A stretch of 64,000 bases of DNA from Pelecanus crispus (GCF_030463565.1 NC_134676.1:27839228-27903227), one strand, 5' to 3'. Shown: positions 1 through 12,700, counted from the first letter of the stretch. Program-made: numbers and translations. The notes: generated from the letters alone by a model not told the origin.

Positions 1-2058
1 CACTGACTTCTGTCGCTAACCATATGCCCCAGCTCTGTGCTGGCTCTGGCAAGCCTCTTCCAAGCCTTGCCATACATCTCTCTGCAACACTTCTATTACT
101 TCTTTGTGTGTGTCTAAATTGGCTTTAAATAGATCTGAACTTTCCGTAAGGTGAAGTAAGTGTAGCTTGCTAACTCTGGGCAGTTTGACACAAGAGATGT
201 GTGATTTGTCATGTTGAGTGGTTTAGAGAAATGACAAACGCATGTGATTTATGAACTGAAAGCCTATCAGCATCATGCAGGCTTGATGATAAGTGTTGCA
301 TTAACACTATTTATGGCATTGAATAAGAGCAAGAACTGTGAAGCCCGCAGTTTAGCAGGTTACAAATAATAAAGCAAACATTATATTGAGACACCAAGAT
401 TACCCTGAGGGTGGTTATCACTACCCGCTCTGCCTGTGACTCAGCCCAGCATCTACACAAAGCAGTCAGGGCCAAGAAGTGGGAGCAGAGAAAAGTTTTC
501 TCCCAGGAAGGAGAGAAGAGATGTGTGAGGGGGTGACCAGTGAAGGCACATGCCATAGCTCTGGTGTTAGGAGAGGCACCAGACTTTTGCTGAGCTGTTT
601 AATTTTAGCCTGGGCCTGCCTCCTCTGTGGATCCCCCACATGGTACCTTCCCTCTTGAGGGCTGGTGCAGGAAGACCTCAACACCAGAGCCACCTACAGG
701 TGTCAGTGTGGCTCCCAGGCAAGGGACCTTGGTAGATGCCTCCTTTGGTCCATGTCTATGGACCAAAGTGAGTTGTGTTTGCCTTTGCCAGCTGCTCTGA
801 TAAGTCCCAGTGCCCTTGCAGAAGAACAATCTCCTTTCCAAAACCTGGCACAGTTATTGCAGTTGGACTTTGCCTGGAGGCATACCCCTTGGGTCCTGTG
901 CTGGATTTGTGGAGGACGTGGTGCTGCAAACTCTTCCACAGCTGCAGCCTTCTCCCAGTGACCATGCCCCAAGTAACAGCTCCTGTTCCTCCTCTCCCAA
1001 ATTTCCTGTTCAACTCTGAGTTACTAGAACATTTGTGGCTTTATTTTCAGTGCTGAAGTCACTTTATTATACAGAATATAGTTTTCAGATATATTGAGAA
1101 ATCTTAGTACTTACGTCACATTCCAAAATTCATTAGATCTGGGTCACTATGAAGAACAAACTTAATCTTTAAGAAAGCACCACTTTGATAAGTAATATTT
1201 TAAGATATTTTTCCTATCCAAGGACAAGTATTTCTCAGTTGAAGTGACTATCTCCTTGACTGAGTCTTTCTCATCCGGGAAAGAACTGTGATTCAACATG
1301 ATCATCTCTAGTAGTGTTAGGCATTACAGTAATGGCGTGTTACACAATTCAACTAGTCAGTATGAGTCAGATAAGAGATGCCAGCATACCCCGTGTAATG
1401 GTATATTTATCCTTTCAACTGCTCCTACCACTTTGTCCTCTATTTTTCACATGCATGTGATTCCTTACCAGTTATCCTTAGTACCGTACAGGCTGCAGTG
1501 CCAAACAGTTTGATCAGTTAGACTCCAAACACTTTTAGGTGAAAGTACTGGAATATTTTGTGTCATTGTAAAAATCATAAACATTGAAGGACTTTGAGAT
1601 CACAGGGTCAGCATTTTTCAACCTCCTGAAGTCTAAAGACAGGGTAACAATGTCAAAGACCATCTTTGCTTTGGGTGTGCCAACAGGCTTTTTTATTTCA
1701 AACAGAAACTGTACTTGGCTTTCAAAGGCTGATGATTCTCCTTCACATCATATTATTTCTGGGGGACCAAAAATGACAAAAAAATTTTCCCTGAGCGAAA
1801 ACTACAGAATTAGGTCATTAGTGCAAGGGCAAAAAGACCTTTGGTTTCACCTAGCCAAGGCATTAATGGTTTAGTGGGGTGGAGCTCTCCAACCCCGTGT
1901 CTCAACCAGCCACCCTTTGCTCAGGCACATGGACCTATTTGCTGCTGCTACTTGATGTCCCCAGCCGGAGCTGGGAAATCTGCATCTTTCTGCAACATTC
2001 TCAACTTGCCATTTTTCAGCTCCTAAAACACAATCTTAACTAATGCTCCAAGTGGTTC
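1..2058. other. Intergenic, no gene recognised
   Basis: Only short open frames without recognisable domains are present on either strand. I see no CR1, LTR or RNA-gene signature. The one local structure noted is a perfect 14-bp palindrome at 1447-1460 centred on ATGCAT. By synteny this lies downstream of S100Z, towards the expected position of CRHBP, but no CRHBP-like coding sequence is recognisable here. Confidence 0.6.
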
Positions 2059-2172
2059 ATAGAATCATAGAATCATAGAATTGTTTAGGTTGGAAAAAAC
2101 CTTTAAGATCATCCAGTCCAACCATAACCTAACACTACCAAGTCCCCCACTAAACCAATTAAGGGTAGAATA
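2059..2172 (-). mobile_element. CR1 LINE 3' tail fragment
   Basis: The plus strand opens with repeated AGAATCAT units and continues with the reverse complement of the CR1 3' untranslated end (the region that reads 'ggttggactggatgatctt' in the forward copies of this window). Only about 110 bp of the element is present, so it is a severely 5'-truncated insertion. It is separated by about 60 bp of AT-rich sequence from a second CR1 in the same orientation. Confidence 0.85.
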
Positions 2173-2235
2173 ATAATTAATTTCATGTTTCCTGGCTTGG
2201 TGGCTGGATTATTTTTTAATGAAAGTAAAACTAGA

Positions 2236-2819
2236 ATAGAATCATTAAGGCTGGAAAGGATCTCTAAGATCATCAGTCCAACCATCAACGCAACACTACC
2301 ATGCCTATTAAACCACATCCCAAAGTGCCACGTCTACCCATTTTTTGAACTCCTCTAGGGATGGTGACTCCATCACCTCTCTGGGCAGCCTGTTCCAATG
2401 CTTGAACACTCTTTCAGTAAAGAAATTTCTCCTAATAACCAATCTAACCTCCCCTGATGCAACTTGAGGCCATTTCCTCTCATCCTATCACTAACTACTT
2501 GGGAGAAGAGACCAACACCCACCTCACTAAAACCTCCTTTCAGGTAGTTGTAGAGAGCCATAAGGTCTCCCCTCAGCCTCCTCTTCTCTAGGCTAAACAA
2601 TCCCAGTTTCCTCAGCCGCTCCTTATAAGACTTGTGCTCCAGACCCTTCACCAGCTTCGTTGCCCCTCTCTGGACACGCTCCAGCAATTCAATGTCCTTC
2701 TTGTATTGAGGGGCCCAAAACTGGACACAGTATTCCAGGTGCAGCCTCACCAGTGCTGAGTACAGGGGGACAATCACCTCCCTGCTCCTGCTGGCCACAC
2801 TATTCCTGATACAAGCCAG
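2236..2819 (-). mobile_element. CR1 LINE, 5'-truncated, with ORF2 C-terminal remnant
   Basis: This is a second CR1 copy on the minus strand. Codons running down from about 2798 to 2373 encode the C-terminal end of CR1 ORF2: a segment with YCVQFWAP, then [14 protein letters not shown], then [13 protein letters not shown] and YLKGG. The same blocks occur in the plus-strand copies at 13.7, 19.1 and 55.1 kb. The 3' tail ends near 2236 in a degraded ATTCTAT repeat. The upstream reverse-transcriptase core is missing, so the copy is dead on arrival. Several substitutions relative to the 13.7 and 19.1 kb copies suggest a somewhat older insertion. Confidence 0.9.
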
Positions 2820-5800
2820 TTCAGCTGCTTTTCTGCTTGTTGCAACATGTTCTACCTACAGTTTTTTCCTGCCGTACCTTTATTCTGTGTTCCCCCATAG
2901 CGCTTTTCTGGGTTTGTCCAGGTGCTTGGAATGTAGTCAGAGCAATACATGGAGTTTTAAGGCAGACTCCACAGATAGATATTTGAGAGCTACACTATGA
3001 CAATTTGCTCTGCAACCCGTGAAGTCAACCAGGACCTGAGAGGACAGCTTAGAATTTAAAGCAGATGTATCACAGGACCATTTTCCACTAATTTTCCCCA
3101 AAATGCCTGTGCTCTGAGCAACTGTTCCTCCTGTCTTCCTCTTAGTTGCCTTGTTGCAACATTTGCAGTTTTACAGATATGTCCTTATTTAGCCAACCAG
3201 TTAACAGAAACACAACTTTACATTGAAGCCTAATTTAAAGTCTCAAGCACACGTCCTCAGCTGTTGCAAAATTATGCCACGAAGTGCAATAGGCTCTGTC
3301 CTTTTACATCAGCTGAGAATCTACTTGTGAGGGCAAAATAAGTGGATGCAGCTGCAGTTCTCTTCCTTGGGAGTTGCCCCTCATACACAACTGATTGCAG
3401 GTGGCTGAGAATTGGTATTTAAAAAGGACAAGTTTTGGGGTTTGGGGTTTTTTTGGTTGTTGTTTTGGTTTGGGTTTTTTTTTTTTTTTTAATGTATCTG
3501 GTAAAATTCATTTATGTGATCTCTCTGATGCCTGCCCAGGGCCTGAAACCCACCATACCCCAACTCAGAGGAAAGGATGTGGATGGACCTAGTTTAGAAA
3601 AAAGATTACCAGATCAAAAATGAAATGTTATCTTTCATGCCATATCATGTGGCAGAAGAAAGATAAAATTGAAAATGTGACCCCTTTTTTCTTCAAATAA
3701 TACAGTGCCATTCAACAGACTTAATTATCCCTAAAGACACATCTATTAATTGTTGGTCTGTCAATCAAAACCCTCATTAGACATGCGCATGGCGTCACAG
3801 CACAGTCTAACAAATCCTCCTGCCAGTCAAAAACCTTTATATAGATTATTCTGATTTCAGAGGCAAGTTTTATGTTTGACCTTTTATCCAACTTTTTAAG
3901 GGCTGAAATCAGAGATGAGCTGAATGTTTTCTTTGTGCTGCTCAGCAGGAATGATAGGCTCTGGGCTGTCCCTAACAGTTTCCCTCCTGGCCATGCTCTC
4001 CTCTATGCTGTGGCATGGAGCCTGGAAAGGGGTGCTGCCTTGGATGGCTGAGCGACCTGGGGTGGATCTGCATTGCTCCAGAAAAGCTCTTCTCCCTCTT
4101 CTTCTGGCCTGTCTGTACCACAGCATTAATTCCATGGCTGCCTGGGATATCACAAGGCTGTGCTTTACTGAGATACCTGCACCAGGTTTTGAGATGACAC
4201 AGTCCATCCCATGCACACTGCGTACACACACCACGTTGCTGTGGCCATGCACCCCTGGCAGTGATTGTTGTGCTGGGGGAGACCCTGGAGCCTTTGCCCC
4301 AGGAGGAAATACCTGCTTTGCTAAGGGAAAAGAGTGTGCACCTGAACAGAGCCCACACTGTACTGACAGTCTGGGGAGTTTGCCAGTCTGTGTGTCAGGG
4401 TGCCAAGGGTGAGAAGTAAATGCACTAATAACCACCAGGATTTGAAAGGCAGCCCTGTCCAGATTTCCCAGACCAAACAGGCAGGCATGTCAAACTGTTG
4501 TACTGTTGTGCTGTCCTCAGCAGCTCTGGGCTGTGTCACATGTGCTGCATGCGCTGCTCTGTGCCTGCCCAGTAGTTGCTACAGGATTTGAAGTTGCTGG
4601 ATTTCCTTTGCTAGTGAGTGCAGGTTAACACAGATGCTCCATGTATTCAAGGCATCCCTGCAAGTGCAGCACCAGATTTGTATCTGGAAATATAAAATAA
4701 TCACTGGCAATAACTTTCAATGCTTTCTTGAATGGCATTTGGTGGAAAGCAATTAATGACATTTCTGTCTGCTGAAAACACCATCTGTTCTGTTGAGGTC
4801 TCCTAGTGTCACTTCTGTCTCCCCACAACCCCAGGCAACTTTGCTTCTCATCTTTACAAGGAGGAACTGATGTTGTAGGATGATGATTATCCCATTGGGC
4901 TTGACACACTGCTGTAGAGCGAAAAAGGTGGTGCCTTCCTAGCAGACCTGGCTGGTAAATCAGAGCTTGAAGGGACCACTCCATTGCAAAGTGCTTGTCA
5001 TCATGGTGGTGTCATCATATGCAGCTCTTCAGGATCTGTAGTTGGATACTGAATCTGAAGAGGTTATAAATTTATTTACTGATAGCGCATCAAGCTTTGT
5101 ATAGCCAGTTGCACTGGCACTTCAAGTCTCTTTTGAACTGAAATAAAAGCAAATGGCAGAGGCTGAGGCTTTCAAGATAATATCATTTATCTTCTGAAAA
5201 TCTGCTTTTTAGATGTCAGGCAAAACAATTTCACAATAGCTAGAAAAGGTCTTGTCTGGCATCACTGTATTTTTATTGTTCTTTAATGTAACTTGAAAAT
5301 ATTAGGCCATACTGTGGTGTTCAATTTTCCATCAATTTTCCAGACAGTCTGATAACACAAATGAAAAAAATGCCTGTAATTAGACATCATTCCTAAAGCT
5401 GAGGGACTTTGGAGAAAGCCACACAGCAAGCTTCCTCTGCATGTAAATCTTCAGTGCTTCCTAGATTCACACTTGAAGTCAGCAGGAAAAGTGTCACCAA
5501 ACAATGAGAAAAAAAATCTGCCTTCCTGTTTGAAGAAGAGACTTTTCCCTTTGGAGAGAAGCTAAGAACAAAGTGTTCATATCTGCAGGACAAAGTGGCC
5601 ATAGCAAGGTTGGCTGTGCAAGCGCTATTTGCACACCCAGTGTGAGCAGCTTCAATGCACTTCTTCTTGAGGGTTACTTACAGAAAAGAGGATTGCTTAC
5701 AGCTGTTTCTGGTTCAGACACAATTAAAAACTTCCAGGTGATGTTCAGGTATCTTCCAAGTTGGGTCCTGTGGGAGAGGAACAGCAGAGGAATGACCCAC

Positions 5801-8046
5801 TGGTGCAGTGGGTCAGCTCACTGTTAGCCCAAGATTGGCATGGCAAGTCCCTTCCCCCAGAACCCTGAACTGTGCCAAGGCTTTGTGTTTTCAATCATCT
5901 GAATGTGCTTTGTAGCATTTTCTTCCTTTTCCGCTTGGTCTCCAGTCTTTGTGCAAAAAAGTTTCTTCTTTAAAGCTGATAGAGTTTAACAGTTATCCTT
6001 GCAGTTAAAACAGCAACAAGAAAAACCGAACCAGACAAGCCAAAAAGGGTGATTTATGAGGTTTTATAAAACTTCTGTTGGAATAAAGATCATTTGAGTC
6101 ATTCTCCGCTGATTCACCCACAGCTTGTGTGCAAGCAAGCCCCTTCTGCAGAGGAATTAGGCTGCGCTCAAGCCCTAGTAAATTCAGCCGACGAGATGGC
6201 TCCACTGACCCTCTCCATCATAGCAGCAGCTCTCCCTGCCTGACCCTGGGACATGTTGCTGCTGCCAGCTGTGACTTAGCATAATTCCACTTGGCACATG
6301 GGCTGCTACATGTCCAGTGGCTCATCAGAGATGAGCAGAAGGTTTATGAACTTTCTGGAGCTTGTTTCCAAAAAGCCTCTAGCTCAAAAGTCATAATGAA
6401 CAAACTGGTCCTTACTTGGACAGTCTTATTCCTTTTAGCTTGGGGTTGAAGCGTTAAGCTACTCTACTCTCCCTTCCCCCTGCAGGATGGGGAAAGGCTT
6501 AGAGACTAGCAACAGCCTGCAGGACCTATGGGGAACCATAAAAGCAGTCTTACTTTTTCTGGCTGATACTCCTGCCATCCTGGTCCAACAACTGCAATGA
6601 TACTGAGGTGCATCACATTTCAGGGGGCAAAACGTTGTGCAATTATTGTCAGTTTTACTTTAATACTTTTTGCCATGTTCCTCTAGAAGATCTATGAATC
6701 CTATATAACTTCTGTCACTGAACAGTTAAAAAGGCAGCACATTGTGGCTCTGCCACTACAGCAAAGTCTCCTTTTTTCTGGGATGACTTCATTTGGTGGT
6801 GGCCCCTCTCTTAGGATGATGTCTGCCCCTTGTGATATTTATTAGATCCTATAGAATCCCCTTCTTATAATAAATTATGTGTTCTTAATGATATATGATT
6901 TTGTACAAATATTATAGTCTTTACTGAATGATGTCCAAGGGTCTGGGGAGGAGAGACAAGTGAAATGCATTCTTCAAATGTCACCTAGCAGGACATGTCT
7001 TCATTGGGGGATTTTTTTTGTTAATCTCTTACACAAGCAGAAAATCTTCATTTAATTCAGGTGCCTTTTATTATAGTTTGAAGTTACCAACAAAATAACA
7101 AGGAACAAAGGGAGCTCTCCGTGCAAGAAAAAAGCCGTGGCACCCTGCTGCCGAAGAGTCACAGGGCTTTGGAAGTATGCTTAATTCAAACAGGAGTGCA
7201 GAAGTGCTCTTAATTCAACCCAAGAGCAGGCTAACACTGAAAAGGATTGTCCTACTCTCTCCACACCCGGCCATGGGGTCCCACTGCCCCTTTTGCACTG
7301 CTTCCATGCAGTGGGTTGGATCAGCGTGAGATGAAATCATTTTTCCATAAGATGACTCACATTACAAAGCTCTACCATGGGATCTCATCATTAAATCCCC
7401 CACAAGTGGTCCTCTAAAAGCCCTCTTCTTAGGGGTGCCAGAATACTGAAAGCAGAAGGCATTTACATTTCCCCTGAAAACCCAATACTTCTTCCATCAG
7501 CCCTCAGAGCAGTTTGCTGACTAAATCTTCTATGTTTTTGAATAATTTATCATATGAATAAATTCATTTATGCTGAATGAAGAGGTGGACTACTGGGATG
7601 CAATAATGCCAACATAACAAAATTCAAGCTGGGGAGGTGGGGGAAATGAACCCATAACAATGGCAAGTGGTACCGTCTGCTCAGGCGGCAGGAGGCAGCT
7701 GTGACCACATCTGAAATATGAGAGTGTGGGGAGATATGGAGCAGCATCTAAAAAGGGCTTTAGAATAAGCAGAGCTGAGCAAAAAACCAAGCTGCTCTTT
7801 TTGAGCTGCAAAAATACAGTTGTTGTAGAATGACTGAAAACTAAATTGCAAGTTTTATGTGTCATTCCATATTTTCCAATTCAGAAAGTATATAAGTAAC
7901 ATTCCTGTACCTTTTACTTCCCACTGACATTTAAGAAATAGAAGTCTCAGCTCCTGCCAAATGATCTGTCAACCCAAGCCCTTGACCTGGGCAACCGATG
8001 AATGCATGTTACAGATGAATGCTGCGCAAAGACAGAAAATATTAAA
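2820..8046. other. Intergenic stretch downstream of S100Z
   Basis: No gene is recognised. The stretch contains a T/G-rich low-complexity tract at about 3436-3491 ending in a run of T, and otherwise unique-looking sequence. Its right end probably includes part of the S100Z 3' untranslated region, because the S100Z stop lies at 8224-8226. I could not fix a polyadenylation site: the nearest minus-strand AATAAA seen is at about 7069-7074, more than 1 kb beyond the stop. Confidence 0.5.
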
Positions 8047-8109
8047 GGCCAGATCTCACATAGTGTAAACTGGCTTTGGTCCAGTTTACATGAGCTGCTG
8101 ATCTGGTCC
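8047..8109. repeat. Palindromic hairpin, MITE-like, in the probable S100Z 3'UTR
   Basis: A perfect 10-bp inverted repeat, TGTAAACTGG (8064-8073) and CCAGTTTACA (8081-8090), flanks a 7-nt loop. An outer pair, CCAGATC (8049-8055) and GATCTGG (8100-8106), shares nearly the same centre, giving an imperfect hairpin of about 58 bp. The composition (GGCCAGATC...GTGTAAA...TTTACA...GATCTGG) resembles ancient palindromic MITE-like repeats known from archosaur genomes. The family assignment is from memory and tentative. It lies about 120 nt after the S100Z stop, so it would be transcribed if the 3'UTR reaches this far. Confidence 0.6.
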
Positions 8110-8223
8110 ATAAGTGTCTTGCAGCAGTAACAGTTGGAGGGATGATGGTTTGCATTCACTAAATGCTAACTAGGTATGCTTTGCTCACATTTGTGGCCAG
8201 GAGATTGATAGTATTGAGCATTT

Positions 8224-8382
8224 TTAAAATCCCTCTTTCTTTAGCCATTCTTTGAAGAAATCATTACATACTACAGTCAAAGCAGCAACCAGAATGACAA
8301 ATTCATTAAAATCCACTTTGTTGTCTTTATTGGAATCCAGGTCTTTCATAATCTTATCCACCAGAACAGGGTCCTTTTGGCC
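8224..8382 (-). CDS. S100Z: S100Z terminal coding exon (EF-hand 2 and C-terminus)
   Basis: This exon encodes residues 48-99 of an S100-family calcium-binding protein and ends in TAA at 8226-8224. It begins after a clean acceptor (pyrimidine-rich ...TCTCTTTAG, AG at 8384-8383) in phase 0, joining Ser47 to Gly48. The second, canonical EF-hand loop is intact at residues 63-74, with D63, N65, D67, K69, D71 and the bidentate E74 in coordinating positions, followed by the FNEFVILVAAL helix IV typical of S100 proteins. The tail CNDFFKEWLKKEGF matches S100Z (CNDYFVEQLKKKGK in human) better than other S100s I know. S100 proteins act as homodimeric or heterodimeric intracellular Ca2+ sensors. With exon 9592-9732 the product is 99 residues, the same length as human S100Z. 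The position next to F2RL1 in the same orientation supports the assignment. Confidence 0.93.
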   Translation of the reverse strand, partial: GQKDPVLVDKIMKDLDSNKDNKVDFNEFVILVAALTVVCNDFFKEWLKKEGF

Positions 8383-9591
8383 CTAAAGAGACAGAAAAGT
8401 GACTTAGCTGTGCAGATCTTGAATACGTAATTCGTATTCGACACACCTGGCAGTGCAACCCACTGCTATGCCACAAGCCGCGGTGCTATTAAATAAAAGG
8501 CTGCATGAAATAAGTACCCTAAGAGTAATATACCACCAGCCACAGCATTAAAAACATAGGTCTGGAGTCCCAAAAGTGCACAGCAACAGAAACTGAAGAC
8601 AGTGCAGCTCTTCGAAGGCATGCAGGTACTAAATAGGCACTGAAATGAATCAAACAGATTTTAGGAGCTGCTGAGCACTGATTTCTTTTGATAAGGTGGA
8701 TCTATAATGTGCATTTCTCTATATCATCCCTTAACAAACAGTACTTAGATTTTCAACAGGCTATTCATAAGTGGTCGTATTATATATCCATTCACACATT
8801 CAGAACATCTCTACTTAGCAAATAACACATCCTATTCAGTGGGAGTAAGAACAGTGACTCTTGTAATAATAAATCAATAGCCAAGATTAAAAGAAAATCC
8901 AATTCAAGGAAGTGGATACAATGTAAAAAACATCCTGCTGCTGGTGATAGGATCCACAACAATTTTTACAATTAAGAGAATACAGAAGAACAACTTGAAT
9001 CTCATCATTATTCCATAAAAAGCATCCATGCTGTGTAATGCAGAATGTTACAAATGTGCAAAGAGATATTCAGATCAGCAGCTTATCGCTGAAAGGATTT
9101 TCTTAGCATCTCTCTGCAGGGCACACAAGCAGACGTACTGTGTCTGTGTCCATTGTGCACAAACTACTTTCTTGTCTCATGAGAACTGGTTGCTGGATTT
9201 AATTCTTTGAAGGACTTATCTATACCTTATTATTAAAAACAAACAAACAAAAAACTGATTAAAGCCTGATTTAGCATTGATTTTGCTACTGCTTCTACGT
9301 TGCCCTTGCCCTCCTGCTCAAAAGTGCAGAGGAGTGAGCAGAGCACAGGTACCTGGCTCTGCTGCTGTTGCATGTGACAGGGCACTGGGGCTGGACCACC
9401 CTCTGAAAACACACTTCTCAAATGGGACATTTGATCTCATCTCCTTCTGTCTGGCTCCACAAAGACAACTGTCATCTGAGAGGCTGTGGTAGGATGTGCC
9501 TTGCAGAAGGAGATGCTATTCCTGAACACTTAGATAGCTGCTTATTCCACCTATGAACAGCAACTCAAGAGGTTCAGGAGCTGCATCTTAC
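8383..9591 (-). other. S100Z: S100Z intron between the two coding exons
   Basis: This intron of about 1.2 kb is bounded by a GTAAGA donor (GT at 9591-9590 read on the minus strand) and a TTTAG acceptor at 8384-8383. It is phase 0, which matches the conserved position between the two EF-hands in S100 genes. Inside I see only unique-looking sequence and a short AAAC repeat near 9238-9255. Confidence 0.85.
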
Positions 9592-9732
9592 TGAAAGGAA
9601 GTCAGTGAGCTCGCTGGTGAGGAGCTCCTTGAGTTCTCCTTTACTGAGCTTGTATCTGTCTCCTTCTTTGTCAGAGTAGTGATGGAAAATCCTGATCAAG
9701 GCATCCATCATGTCCTCCAGCAGTGTGGACAT
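9592..9732 (-). CDS. S100Z: S100Z first coding exon (EF-hand 1)
   Basis: This exon encodes residues 1-47. It starts with ATG at 9732-9730, opening MSTLLEDMMDALIRIF, and ends ...DFLS immediately before a GTAAGA donor. The pattern aligns with human S100Z, where an N-terminal helix ending in IRIFH is followed by the S100-type 14-residue pseudo-EF loop (about residues 20-33, S20 to E33) and KLSKGELK. The length and splice phase match the family. A second in-frame ATG exists 48 nt upstream (9780-9778) and would add 16 hydrophobic residues. I chose 9732 because family members start at this point, giving exactly 99 residues. Non-coding 5' exons and the promoter were not located. A possible acceptor lies near 9805-9820, after a CCACCCCTTCCCTGAG-type tract. 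Confidence 0.9.
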
Positions 9733-12700
9733 AGCAGTGAGCAGGAGAGTTGTGGGGCAAAGATCCAGAGTCAGTGACATTTCACAGGAGCCAAACCAAA
9801 GGCTGGTCTCAGGGAAGGGGTGGAGAGCTAGCTGAAGAGGGAAGTTGTTACCAGTACTGAAAAAATGGGTTTTCAGTTGATTTATCCTGTCAACAGTGTA
9901 TGAGCAAGGCTAGACTGTTAGGAAGCATTGTCCTGAACTCACTAGCAATTACTTCGAGAAGGTAAATGGAAAGGAAGGCCTTTATTCAAGAAAGTGATCT
10001 ATGGTGTATGCTTTTTGCAAAGTTACTGTAAAAGGAAATCTCTTGTACCCATAGCTGAAAACACAGGGAAAATGAAGGCACATCCTCCTACCTGTTAATT
10101 CAAAAGTTTCCTCAAGAAAATGAGATCAACAAGTAACAGCAGCCAAAGTGGATGCACATGTATACAGAAGGCTCCACACCAGTTTCTTAGGTGGTTAGAG
10201 GAAAGTCACCAGTAATAAGGAGAGAAGGAGCAGCTTTCAATTTATTCAGTCATGTTTGCTTGGGCTGACCTTTTTTCCTGCAAACTACCTGAAGTAAACA
10301 AATGTGAGCTAGGCACCCCCCAGGGTTTGCTTCACTGAGCGTGCAGTAAGAAGGTACACAGGGAAGCACCAAGAAAAAAGATGGAAATACAGTTAGTTGC
10401 TGAGTAGCTGACTCAAAAAAACCCTAAAAATACAAATCAGGTGAAAGGGAAACATTATGTTGATTAAGTTCATTAAGGAGGGAGATTAAAAAGCCAGAAT
10501 GAAATTCAAGGTAATGCTGGAGTCCTGAACAGTATCACCATGCAAAGGCTAAGACTTACCTGCTGTACAGGCTAGCCGAGGTGTATGCAAGAAAATACTC
10601 AGATCACAGAAGGCGATGATCACCTTGCTTTCAAAACCCATGCACAGGCTTTTGTTTATAGGGCTCAGAGGGTGGATTACACAATGGAGACAGGAGTATG
10701 ATTGTCACCAGGATGACGGAGCTTCTGTTTCCCTCTGCATTTGCCTACTCTGTTCAGTAAAAGCCACTTGCTGTAAATGGGTCACTAAAATATTCACTAG
10801 GCAGAGCAGAGGGCTGTCCATCTGGGCACCTGAAGGTCAAAATTAGGAAATACTAATAACCACCAAGTCAGTATAAAACAACTCTCCACCATTTTCAAAA
10901 GAACTCTTTCTAATCTGTCACTCTGCAGTTCTACAGCTGTGAGTCTAAATGCCTCAGCACTGGCAGCCAGCATTCAAGATACTTGGGTATCTAGGGGTAG
11001 GCTTGTAGGTGAGTTTGCAACAAATCCCTCGAGACATCTACCTTTATTGTCAGATGTCTCCGTAAGCCTAAAACATTCGCTCTTGCTGAATTAAATTCTT
11101 GCTGTAGTACATGTCCTCAGGAGGAAACGAGGACACCAGTTTCAGAGGAAGGTGTGCCTGAAATTACAGTGTGCACTGATCAACAGGCTTGGCTTCATTT
11201 TTATGAGTCCTGCACAACAACTGCAGTTGTGCATCTCTCTTTTAATAAGTGATCTTTCCTCAGGAGGGCTTCCCCTGCCCTGACCCCAGGGACTCGCTGA
11301 CCCCAGGGGTGATGGCTGGGGGATGCAAGAAACAGCAGCTTCACCACGGTAGGGCCTACTTACCACCCAAACTACCAAATAACCACAGTTTTCACGACAG
11401 CCACATGAAATGGAAAACTGCTTGCTTCAGGTTTACTTTCCCTCAATAAAGCCTTCCACCTGCTGCACATGCATGTCCAGCAAGCACAACTGTGCAGATA
11501 AGCAGCAAGAGGGTACACAACTGCAGCTCTCTCTCTTTTATTCCAACCAGGGGGGAAGAGAATGAGATGGGCTTTGTTTTTAGCTCTGAAAGCCTCCAGG
11601 CAGTTGTAGTTTTGAGTGCCACAGTAGATCTCAGCCCACAACTCTGCCTGCTTGCTTTGCCTCCAGACATGAGGCTTCTTCCATCTGCCATCGTGACAAG
11701 TCTCCACAACCTGAGTGGTCTTGGCTGTGCCTCTGGGAGAAGGGGGAGAGAAAGGGGGACAGCATAAAAATGCTGTATCCCAGCGGTATGGGAGGTGACG
11801 ATGTGTAAAGCATTGTTTACAAAACACTAGGCAGGCTTTTCTGGTTAGAGGTCCCTGTGGACATGCACAATACTGTCTGCAGGGCATACGCCTTCACCTC
11901 CCATTACTGTGGTCGTGAATGCTCTCTAGGGATGGGGGAAGCCAATGCTCAGGTAAATTTTAGAAAAGGCCTAGGTGGAAACAAGCCTGTTTGTTGATAT
12001 GCCATAAGAGGAACCTAATCCCTCCTGGAGTCAGAGGAGAGGTGGGGAGGAGAGTTGCTTTTCTGTATTTGGGGATAGCTAAAGAGTGCCCAGTTTTGTA
12101 CAGTGGGAGTCTCTGTGATCAGCAAGCACAGGGATCTGGCTGGACCATATGCAGCACATGTGAGAATAACATGGGTGATATCAGGCTCAGCACAGCACTG
12201 CCACTCAAATCCTGGGCATTCTCTCTGTCTTTGCAGATGCTAAGAAAAAGCATGGAGTGTCTTATGTAGCTACAGCCATGCAGAGCTATGTCTTGACTGT
12301 GATTCACTAACACTTATAACTATTACTCAGAAATATTAACCAGATAAACATCAAAATACTTGGGGTTTTTTGCCTCTTATTCCAGAACAGTTTCACCCAC
12401 AACCAGGAAAAAACCACAGCTGAGTCAATACATAAGTATAAAATTCTCCTGTTTGTCTATATATTACATTGATCCTCTGGCTGATGAATATTGCAAAATA
12501 ATTATCTAAGCAGAGTCTACAGGAGGCACAACTTCCAGGAAGTGCATATAAACTTTCAGAGCTGCCATCCTCAGGACAGAAGAAAGGGTTTCCTCTATCA
12601 TCTCCAGGATATCAGCTCAATAATTTATACAGTGATATAACCTGTGCAGTCTCTTTCAATAGCTACTTTCACTCCAGGTAATTGTGTAAGAAACTCTGTA

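Noticed and set aside
3896-4435. Overlapping open frames of 162-179 codons on opposite strands
   Set aside because: Both strands are open over the same bases with no recognisable protein family on either. Most consistent with chance in a GC-richer patch.
1-8000. CRHBP, expected next to S100Z by synteny
   Set aside because: No minus-strand exon with CRHBP-like sequence could be recognised. The gene probably lies further left, outside the window.
11372-11887. A 171-codon minus-strand open frame upstream of S100Z
   Set aside because: Cys/Trp-rich without any family pattern. It is not in a position or phase that could splice to S100Z with a sensible N-terminus.
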